Of a DNA stretch of 6,897 nucleotides, positions 1-5,348 are shown in pieces (positions within the stretch are counted from its first letter, which is position 1; the number at the start of each line of letters is the position of its first letter). The notes under the pieces are model-generated. The model saw nothing but the letters and a program-made list of their open reading frames with translations. It ran no database searches and was not told the DNA's origin. Location: assembly GCA_035518875.1 (NCBI GenBank), contig DATIXD010000031.1, positions 1 through 6,897 of the forward strand, in the 5' to 3' direction. The position numbers and the translations under genes are program-made. This DNA is from DATIXD01 sp035518875 (lineage in GTDB: Bacteria > Pseudomonadota > Gammaproteobacteria > Methylococcales > Methylococcaceae).

Positions 1-202
1 ATTCGATCGTGTAATGATTCATGAGCCCATCATTGCGGACCTTGGCCCCAAGCTTGTGGTAAGTCCCTTTGACCAGTTTGGCCGGCAGGATCCGGGCTGC
101 CTCGAAGACCGGTGGTGTTTCATAAGCTGCGTCCGCCAGGGTATTCAGCATGAAACCGCCAACAGCGAACCCGATAGCGACTGTGATCATTCTTCCGTTC
201 AT
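1..202 (-). CDS. Small secreted protein of unknown function, C-terminus outside window
   Basis: The minus strand is open from an ATG at 202 to the window edge: 67 complete codons with no stop. A GAGG sits 7 bases upstream of the ATG, a good ribosome binding site. The first 25 residues look like a Sec signal peptide: Arg4, a hydrophobic stretch ITVAIGFAVGGFML, then a likely cut after LADA (A-x-A type). The mature part starts AYETPPVFEAARILP and continues with KLVKGTYHKLGAKVRNDG. This pattern (acidic or aromatic start, 'ILP..LVKG..Y', 'V..DG') resembles short periplasmic proteins of unknown function seen in gammaproteobacteria; that is from memory and not checked. A second in-frame ATG at 190 is possible but less well placed. 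The function is unknown. It has no obvious tie to the transporters upstream of it. Confidence 0.72.
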   Translation of the reverse strand, partial: MNGRMITVAIGFAVGGFMLNTLADAAYETPPVFEAARILPAKLVKGTYHKLGAKVRNDGLMNHYTIE

Positions 203-280
203 GGACCAACCTCGAAGTGAATTAAGTGCAATCAGTCAAACGCACGAATTAACTCTCGATGTATCTGCGGGCCGCCTCTA

Positions 281-430
281 TCAAAGTTGGTTATATGGGT
301 TCAGCACCAATCGGTTTTTAGGGTAGGAGTGGGCCTTGCCCGCGATGAATCTGGCAAGGCGTTCGAGCTCATCGCGGCTGATAAGCGTGAATCCACGCCC
401 AAACCACCATCGATCAACAGCCCGTTTCAA
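281..430 (-). CDS. Possible 49-residue small ORF downstream of the permease remnant
   Basis: Thirteen bases past the stop of the permease remnant, the minus strand has a TTG-started frame of 49 codons ending in TGA at 283-281. An AAGGG lies 3 bases before the TTG, which is closer than usual. The peptide has a plausible amphipathic stretch (FTLISRDELERLARFIAGK), a basic Trp/Arg-rich start and a neutral tail ending LNPYNQL. No family was recognised and no ATG is available. It overlaps a set of inverted repeats, so the reading frame may be accidental or a remnant. It is listed mainly because it is the only protein-like content in the 203-442 gap. Confidence 0.22.
   Translation of the reverse strand: MKRAVDRWWFGRGFTLISRDELERLARFIAGKAHSYPKNRLVLNPYNQL
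333..377. repeat. Two overlapping inverted repeats in the gap between genes
   Basis: Arms GCCTTGCC (333-340) and GGCAAGGC (353-360) form a perfect 8-bp repeat with a 12-base loop. Arms CCGCGATGA (340-348) and TCATCGCGG (369-377) form a perfect 9-bp repeat with a 20-base loop. The second left arm lies partly in the loop of the first, so the two hairpins cannot form together. Neither is followed by a clear T-run on either strand, so a simple terminator is not supported. They could mark the 3' end of the transcript from the antiporter side or a decayed intergenic repeat element. The remainder of 203-442 shows no convincing promoter or RNA gene. Confidence 0.5.
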
Positions 431-442
431 TCACCCTTAATA

Positions 443-1263
443 CTATCGACCCGTGGAGTAAAACAAGCCCAATACATAAAGTGCCGATACGGCCAGTTGG
501 GCAAGCATCAGGGGCAGTCCGTAACGCATGAAGGTCAGGAACGACACCGGCTTAGCTTGGGCAGCACAGATCCCCACGCTAACCGCATTGGCCGAAGCGC
601 CGATCAGGGTGGCGTTACCGCCGAGGGTGGCGGCGAACATCATGGCCCCGAACACCGGCATAACCTGCATCGGCCAGTCCACGAACGTGGGGGCCAATGC
701 GATTTCGGGTACCCACTCGGCGGTGACCAAATAGCCCTTCACCATGACCAGCATCACGGCGACGATCGGAATGTTGGCCAGAACGCCGGATGCAGCCCCC
801 GCACCGACCATGATGACGATCGCCACCGTCACCAGATCCCGCCCAAACCAGGCGTAAAGATTTTGCGAAACGCTTTGCAGGACGCCGGTCTTGTTGATGG
901 CCGCCACCAGACAGAACAGGCAGATCGGGAATAGAAGGGTTCGCCAGTCGACGTCCTGCAACACCTTTTCTACCGGCTCGATCTTGGCCCCATAGGTCAC
1001 CAGCAAAGCCAGCGTCGGGCCAACAATGGAGACGGCTGGCGGAACAAGTGGGGAATTTTTTCGCCGAACAGAAACAACATCACCATGACGGCTAGCACAA
1101 GCAAAGCAAATGTGCACAGCAAAGGATGTTGCAGCGGCTCGGCCTTGAGATTTTCCGGGAGCTTGCGCCGGACCCGCCAGACCTCTCTCATGAGCCGGGG
1201 CAAAAAGGTAATGAGAACCAGGATGGAGAGCAGGCCATGGTTATTCCTTATTCTTGCGGTCCA
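443..1263 (-). pseudogene. ArsB/SLC13-like membrane permease remnant, 5'-truncated and frameshifted
   Basis: Two minus-strand frames join into the C-terminal half of an ion transporter of the ArsB/NhaD/SLC13 type. The upstream frame (after a TGA at 1266-1264, to about 1050) reads a membrane helix GLLSILVLITFLPRLMREV, a basic loop, and a second helix ending FLFGEK. The downstream frame picks up at about 1055 with LVPPAVSIVGPTLALL and continues to a TAG at 443, through DWRTLLFPICLFCLVAAI, NKTGVL and the family signature GGNATLIGASAN. The change of frame falls at six A's (T's at 1056-1061 on the plus strand). One extra A would give a smooth FGEKNSPLVPPAVS. The N-terminal repeat, with the first half of the transport core and roughly 180-200 residues in intact relatives, is absent. 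An ATG at 1264 opens MDRKNKE and then meets TAA, so a second indel near 1243 is possible. The substrate (arsenite, sodium or dicarboxylate) cannot be told. It is probably nonfunctional, though assembly errors could explain the indels but not the missing half. Confidence 0.82.
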
Positions 1264-1268
1264 TCAGG

Positions 1269-2537
1269 TCACTGTAAACGTGGTTGATGTTTATGTGCCA
1301 CGTATTTTTGAATCTCGCCTCCCTGATGCTCGGGTACATCCGAACCCAAAGATGCAATTCGTTTGGCGTAGTAACGTATGCCGGGCACCGCGCTGAGGCC
1401 GTGGGCAAAAATACTGAGTAATACCGTCATCATCACCGCGAGCCGAATAGTGGCCTCTTCCGGCAGATGCGCTTGTCGTTCCAGATAGACCAGGCCCAGC
1501 ACGATGGACGCCAACCCTCGAGGGCCGAACCATCCCATGAATAAAACGGTCGCCCGGCTTAAGCCGGTTCCGACTAGCGCGAGCGCCACCGGCACCATGC
1601 GAACCAGGGTGAGGCTCAAGAGGCCATAGAGCACGTGCGAGAGATCGAACTGCGGCCATGCCCTAGCCACGATCAAGCCAAAAAGAAAGAAGACGAAAAA
1701 GTCGAACAATTGGCCCCAGGTTTCGGTGAATTCGACGCCATGACGTCCAGCGTCTGCGAAACCGACTTGAACAGCGAATCCGGCAACATAAGCCGCAATG
1801 AACATGCTGGCGCTGCTGGCCTCGGAGGCCATCACGGCGAGCAGCGGCAAAGCCACCAGACCGAGTTGTTGCATGGGCGCAGCCATCCATTGCTTGCGGC
1901 CGGCCAAGCCGAGCAGCCAACCGCCAATGAGACCGATGCCGGCACCGACCAGGGTGCCGTAGCCGATCTGCTCACCCACGAAACGGGTCAGCACCGCCGC
2001 TGCGCCCTCGCTGCTCTCCAGCGCCAGGGCGATGAAGCACATCAGAAAAGGCACGGAGAGTCCATCATTGAGACCCGCTTCGATATTGAGCGCCTGACGG
2101 ATGCGCGCCGGCACCCGGGGACTGTTCACGATCACGGCACCGAGACCTGCGTCGGTCGGCGCCAGAATAGCGGCCAGGATTCCGGCCTCCCACCACGTTA
2201 GCCCGGAAAAAACGACCATGGCACCCAAGGCACCGAGCAAGATGGTCAGAAGCATCCCCGTCGTCAGCAGGCGGATGGGTAAACGGCGATTCCCGGTGGC
2301 GCTCCTGAAGTTGATATGCGCGGCGTCGGTAAACAGAGTCATGACCAACCCCACCTCGGCGATCAGCAAGTACCCTTCCCGCTCCAGTTCCAAATTAGTG
2401 AACTCAGGCGGCAAGCCATACACGAAAATACCCGCGAGGGTGAAGACGATAGGCGCAGTGAGGACAGTCCGCTCCAAGCGCTGGGAGATCAGGCTGTAAA
2501 GAAATACCGTTGAGACAAAAGCAGCGATCAACATCAT
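1269..2537 (-). CDS. CPA1-family sodium/proton antiporter (NhaP-like)
   Basis: This is an inner-membrane cation/proton exchanger of the monovalent cation:proton antiporter-1 family, which swaps Na+ (or K+) for H+ and so serves pH and salt balance. The 422 residues are almost wholly hydrophobic, with about 12-13 membrane segments, the usual size for the family. Family marks are visible: LAPTDAGLGAVIV at about 125-137, with the Thr128-Asp129 pair of the broken helix; the ion-binding Asn157-Asp158 pair in EAGLNDGLSVPF; and WFGPRGLASIVLG at about 336-348, with a conserved Arg. The tail after RYYAKRI is short and soluble and ends QPRLQ. The ATG at 2537 (next to another at 2534) is preferred because GGAG lies 9 bases upstream. 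A TTG 39 bases further up would add a polar leader and has no better support. Its stop lies 5 bases before the open frame of the permease remnant, so the two were probably one operon. Which cation is carried is not visible. Confidence 0.93.
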   Translation of the reverse strand: MMLIAAFVSTVFLYSLISQRLERTVLTAPIVFTLAGIFVYGLPPEFTNLELEREGYLLIAEVGLVMTLFTDAAHINFRSATGNRRLPIRLLTTGMLLTILLGALGAMVVFSGLTWWEAGILAAILAPTDAGLGAVIVNSPRVPARIRQALNIEAGLNDGLSVPFLMCFIALALESSEGAAAVLTRFVGEQIGYGTLVGAGIGLIGGWLLGLAGRKQWMAAPMQQLGLVALPLLAVMASEASSASMFIAAYVAGFAVQVGFADAGRHGVEFTETWGQLFDFFVFFLFGLIVARAWPQFDLSHVLYGLLSLTLVRMVPVALALVGTGLSRATVLFMGWFGPRGLASIVLGLVYLERQAHLPEEATIRLAVMMTVLLSIFAHGLSAVPGIRYYAKRIASLGSDVPEHQGGEIQKYVAHKHQPRLQ

Positions 2538-2734
2538 GAAGCGAATCTCCGGCAAAATAACGGAAAAGATGCACAACCTCTACAAAGTTTGAGGAGCGGC
2601 TGTTCTGCATACGTTCGATGCCGCGGTATATTAAGCCCAACTTTATGAAAGACGCTGAGTATTCGGCAGGTCTGCAACGCTTCGCGACCAAGCCCCGTTT
2701 TCCATTACGCCCTTACTGATCGAGACCAAGGACC
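2538..2734. promoter_or_regulatory. Divergent intergenic region between antiporter and lipoprotein genes
   Basis: These 197 bases separate the minus-strand antiporter gene from the plus-strand lipoprotein gene, so promoters for both should lie here. The AT-rich stretch around 2627-2634 (GTATATTA) could supply a -10 element for the antiporter direction, but no well-spaced -35 partner is evident. No clear sigma70 pair was found ahead of the lipoprotein gene. No operator palindrome, riboswitch or small RNA gene was recognised. The call rests on gene layout rather than on motifs. Confidence 0.4.
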
Positions 2735-3178
2735 ATGAGCAACCGTAAAATTTCAGCTTCTCTTATCACCGCCATCTTTACTGCCTCGTTATTGAACGGA
2801 TGCTCGTTTTCCAAAAGCTCGGAAAGTTCCTTGGAAAGCTCCAAGAGCATTTTCAATTTGGCTTCCAGCCCGTTGTCTTCAAGCTCCGAGTCTTTAAAGA
2901 CGAAGGAAGAAAAATACGAGCAGGACGTGGCCGATTACACCGCCGAATATGTGGTTTCGTCGAGCGGCGAGCTCGAGAGTTTCAAAGATCGCCTCGGCAA
3001 ACTGGCGGAGAAGCACGGCATCACGAACTGGGAAAGCGACCATAACACCTATGTCGGGATTGGCCGCGGCCTGCGCAAAGCCAAACTCGGCAAGCCGCAA
3101 ATTTCCGCATTTACCGAAAGTCTAAGCGGAAACGACCCGATGAAAAGAAAAGCCATTGAGGAAGGCATGAATAAATAG
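2735..3178 (+). CDS. Small outer-membrane lipoprotein of unknown function
   Basis: The 147-residue product has a lipoprotein signal peptide: basic start MSNRK, hydrophobic core, and lipobox LNGC with the lipidated cysteine at residue 23. The residue after Cys is Ser, not Asp, which predicts sorting to the outer membrane under the Lol rule. Residues 24-55 are a serine-rich linker (runs such as SSESSLESSKS and SSPLSSSSES). From about 56 a charged, probably helical domain follows: EEKYEQDVADYTAEYV, GELESFKDRLGKLAEKHGI, then a C-terminal part with GIGRGLRKAKLGKPQ and MKRKAIEEGMNK. The mature chain is about 125 residues with no other cysteine. AAGGA lies 4 bases before the ATG. The domain was not recognised. 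The gene ends 34 bases before the DUF4105 gene on the same strand, so the two are likely co-transcribed, and this protein may be a partner or substrate of that enzyme (inference). Its base composition is less GC-rich than the genes to its right. Confidence 0.85.
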   Translation: MSNRKISASLITAIFTASLLNGCSFSKSSESSLESSKSIFNLASSPLSSSSESLKTKEEKYEQDVADYTAEYVVSSSGELESFKDRLGKLAEKHGITNWESDHNTYVGIGRGLRKAKLGKPQISAFTESLSGNDPMKRKAIEEGMNK

Positions 3179-3206
3179 GCAACGACAGTCAACCGACTCC
3201 AAAAAT

Positions 3207-3249
3207 CCGGACATGCGTTCTTTTCTGGAGCTCAGACACGCATGTCCGG
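3207..3249 (+). promoter_or_regulatory. Hairpin enclosing the start codon of the DUF4105 gene
   Basis: CCGGACATGCGT (3207-3218) and ACGCATGTCCGG (3238-3249) form a perfect 12-bp inverted repeat around a 19-base loop. Inside the loop TCTG (3224-3227) and CAGA (3233-3236) can add four more pairs. The start codon ATG (3213-3215) lies in the left arm and the right arm is coding sequence, so in mRNA the stem would bury the start. The site upstream of the ATG is also poor in Shine-Dalgarno bases. This suggests translational control, perhaps relieved by a protein, temperature or translation of the upstream lipoprotein gene. It could instead be a weak terminator or attenuator (A5T before, TTTGTGTCTTG after) or a DNA operator. 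The repeat is seen; its role is inference. Confidence 0.6.
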
Positions 3250-5183
3250 TTTGTGTCTTGCTCCTGGCGTTGTGTTTTCCCGGTACGCCTTTCGGCGCGA
3301 GCCGCACATTCGAATACCTCTACATCAATGCCAGCGAGGGTAGCGCCAGCGGAGGCCACGCCGCCATCAAATTTGGTGGCGACGTCTTCCATTTTCAGCA
3401 TGTGCCGCCAGGGCTCCTGCGTATCACCAAGGAAGATTTCGGCTGGTTTCGTTTTCAATACGGCTACCAGGAAAACCGGACAATCCGCTCGCATAGTATC
3501 GAGGTTTCCGAAGAGACCTTTAAATGGCTGAATGAGACTTTCAACCGGCGCTTACTCGTCCAAGACGAACAATTCGCAGCGCTGGATGCGATGGACGGCG
3601 ATCTCCGACTGATACAAGCCCTGCAAAATTCGGCGGCCCAGCGCAACTCGAACTCGCCATCCGATGACGCCCCCGATCTGGCACTGAAAGCGCTGGGCTA
3701 TTTCTTCGCCGAACGCTGGCAGCCGCAGCCGGCCAGGCCCCTGTCGGCCGAGCCGGTACCTGTATCATCTTTACTGCAGACGCTAAAAGCAGCCATCCCC
3801 GCGCGTTACGGCGAGGATTTCCTGGCTACGAAACAACGGCAAACCTGGAACCGCTTGCTGACCCTCAAGCCCGAACCGCGCGAGCCCGCCGAGCTCGATA
3901 TCGCGGAGGACCGTTTCTCGCCCGCCGGGTATTCCTTCGCCCAACACTACGTCGATCTGTTGACCGATCTTGCCGCCCTGGAAGTGCTGGCGAGGGCCAT
4001 TCCGCCGAAGCGCGATGCGATAATCCGGGCGGAGATCCCCGAATTCCGGCTGACACGCGAGGCGGTTGCGGCGCTCGATCGCTACCGACAAACGCTGACC
4101 GCGGACCTGCTCCGCCTGTTGAGCAGCGAGCGTACAGACTGGGGCTATCCCCTGCTGGCCGGCATCGCGCGCCTGCATGCGCTCGAGCGATCCATAGCCT
4201 CGGGACGTCTGGCGATACTCGACCGTTACCCCGCGGCCGAGTCGACCTCCTCCGCCCGCGATGAAGCCGGCAGCGCATTGATATCAGCCCTGTTCGAGCG
4301 CACCCGTCAGGCTTACACATCGGCGAAATCCGGCTTGATAAGCGCCCAACCGCTGGACGAACGCCGCTATGGCCAGCTCGAAGTATCCGCCAATCTGTTT
4401 CTCGAAACACGCAGGGGCATGGTCCAGCCCCATGCCGCCCGACTTCTTCAGGTAGACATGACGCCTTCGCGCCCCGCTGCCGCCAGCTTGATTGCCCTGC
4501 CGCTGACAGCCGAACAACTCGCGGGCTACCGGCAGGCCCTCACGACCCGGCGCGAAGCCTACCTCACCAAGCTGATGTCTTTGTACGGCTACAACCTGAT
4601 GGCGCGCAACTGCGTCACGGAAATCTTCCGGGTCATCAATCAAGCTATCGCCAAACGTCTTGAGGAGAATGGCGAACCGCGCGACGCCGATACAGAACTT
4701 GCACGCATAACGGCCGAGTCGGAGAGGCTATTGGGGGGTTATGTCGACGAGACGAGCTTGAATCTAATCCCCTTCGTCTCGTTCCAAACCGTGGGGAAAA
4801 GCTATCGCGTGCGTTCGACCGAAGAATTGCTGCCCTACCGCGAGGAACACATCCGGCAGGCATACCATCAGGCCATGCCCTTCCTGGTGGATATGGAGGA
4901 ATCCAACGTGATCAGTTCGGCGATCTATCGCTGGCATGGTGATGATGCGGCTTTCCTGTTCTTCACTCAGGATGCCGTGTGGTCAAGGCCGATATTGGGC
5001 AGTTTCAACCTGGCTGTCGCTTTGGGGCAAACACTGACCGGCCTTTTCGCCTTGCCTTGGGACTCGGGGGAAAATCTGAGAAAAAGCCTGAAAGGGGTAT
5101 TCGTCAGCATCCCGGAATTGTTTTTCTTCAACATCCGCAAGGGGTCTTTCCCGCTTCTACCGCCCATAGACCCGGCTGATTAA
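3213..5183 (+). CDS. Exported DUF4105 protein, putative permuted NlpC/P60-like cysteine enzyme
   Basis: The 656-residue product begins with a likely Sec signal peptide (MRSFLELRHA, then hydrophobic CVLLLALCF, likely cut after FGA near residue 29). The mature start FEYLYINASEGSASGGHAAIKFG with VFHF carries His49 and His60. A long, mostly helical, charged region (about 120-430) follows. Then comes YLTKLMSLYGYNLMARNCVTEIFR with Cys467 at the head of a helix. His before Cys is the order seen in circularly permuted NlpC/P60 and LRAT-like enzymes, and this layout matches what I know of DUF4105. The C-terminal part (about 590-645) is hydrophobic, with GSFNLAVALGQTLTGLF and VSIPELFFFNIRKGSF, and may associate with the membrane. 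The start is the only one that gives a signal peptide, although the ribosome binding site is weak and the ATG sits in a hairpin. From memory, a DUF4105 protein (Lnb) of Bacteroides was reported as a lipoprotein N-acyltransferase. That and the lipoprotein neighbour suggest action on lipoproteins, but the reaction here is unknown. The family call is fairly sure; the activity is not. Confidence 0.8.
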   Translation: MRSFLELRHACPVCVLLLALCFPGTPFGASRTFEYLYINASEGSASGGHAAIKFGGDVFHFQHVPPGLLRITKEDFGWFRFQYGYQENRTIRSHSIEVSEETFKWLNETFNRRLLVQDEQFAALDAMDGDLRLIQALQNSAAQRNSNSPSDDAPDLALKALGYFFAERWQPQPARPLSAEPVPVSSLLQTLKAAIPARYGEDFLATKQRQTWNRLLTLKPEPREPAELDIAEDRFSPAGYSFAQHYVDLLTDLAALEVLARAIPPKRDAIIRAEIPEFRLTREAVAALDRYRQTLTADLLRLLSSERTDWGYPLLAGIARLHALERSIASGRLAILDRYPAAESTSSARDEAGSALISALFERTRQAYTSAKSGLISAQPLDERRYGQLEVSANLFLETRRGMVQPHAARLLQVDMTPSRPAAASLIALPLTAEQLAGYRQALTTRREAYLTKLMSLYGYNLMARNCVTEIFRVINQAIAKRLEENGEPRDADTELARITAESERLLGGYVDETSLNLIPFVSFQTVGKSYRVRSTEELLPYREEHIRQAYHQAMPFLVDMEESNVISSAIYRWHGDDAAFLFFTQDAVWSRPILGSFNLAVALGQTLTGLFALPWDSGENLRKSLKGVFVSIPELFFFNIRKGSFPLLPPIDPAD

Positions 5184-5212
5184 GACATGGAAAAATAAGG
5201 GGATCCAGGAAA

Positions 5213-5347
5213 ATGGAGATTCTGCGGGAAGCTTCGAAAGTTAAGGCCTTGTGTCGCGAGGGACACGGCCCCTTTTGCCCGGTAAACTGTCCGCGAATAC
5301 TTGTGGAAATCAACCAGGCGATCACCGCCGGCAATCGGGAGAAATGA
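5213..5347 (+). CDS. Candidate 44-residue Cys/His microprotein ahead of the discoidin gene
   Basis: An ATG at 5213 opens 44 codons that end in TGA at 5345-5347, one base before the ATG of the next gene. AAGGGG lies 10 bases upstream, and a closer AGGA is only 2 bases away. The peptide begins MEILREASKVKALCREGHG, continues PFCPVNCPRILVEINQAI and ends AGNREK. Cys14, His18, Cys22 and Cys26 are spaced exactly four apart, a possible metal site. The ends look helical. About 27 of 43 sense codons after the start end in G or C, a modest sign of coding use. The ribosome binding site of the next gene lies inside this ORF, which would allow translational coupling. No family was recognised. A terminator-like hairpin inside the ORF speaks against it or hints at attenuation. 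Confidence 0.45.
   Translation: MEILREASKVKALCREGHGPFCPVNCPRILVEINQAITAGNREK
5245..5276 (+). terminator. Terminator-like hairpin after the DUF4105 gene
   Basis: GGCC (5245-5248) plus GTGTC (5251-5255) can pair with GACAC (5262-5266) plus GGCC (5267-5270), with a two-T bulge and a six-base loop. CC and four T's follow. It lies about 60 bases past the DUF4105 stop, a natural place for a Rho-independent terminator, but the T-run is short and the stem is bulged. It also falls within the candidate microprotein ORF. It may be a weak terminator, an attenuator or chance structure in coding sequence. Confidence 0.35.
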
Positions 5348-5348
5348 C

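Noticed and set aside
287..934. 215-codon plus-strand open frame across the permease remnant
   Set aside because: It is antisense to a clear membrane protein, has low-complexity His/Gly/Arg-rich content typical of a mirrored frame, and lacks a convincing start site.
1050..1066. Programmed -1 ribosomal frameshifting at the A6 run
   Set aside because: The upstream part has no credible start codon and half the protein is missing, so decay or sequence error explains the break better.
2404..2691. Minus-strand frame overlapping the antiporter start, considered as an N-terminal permease fragment
   Set aside because: The peptide shows no transporter helices and is a shifted reading of the antiporter 5' end.
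3865..4410. 181-codon minus-strand open frame inside the DUF4105 gene
   Set aside because: It is Arg/Pro/Ser-rich and wholly antisense to a gene with good protein features; such frames are common in GC-rich DNA.
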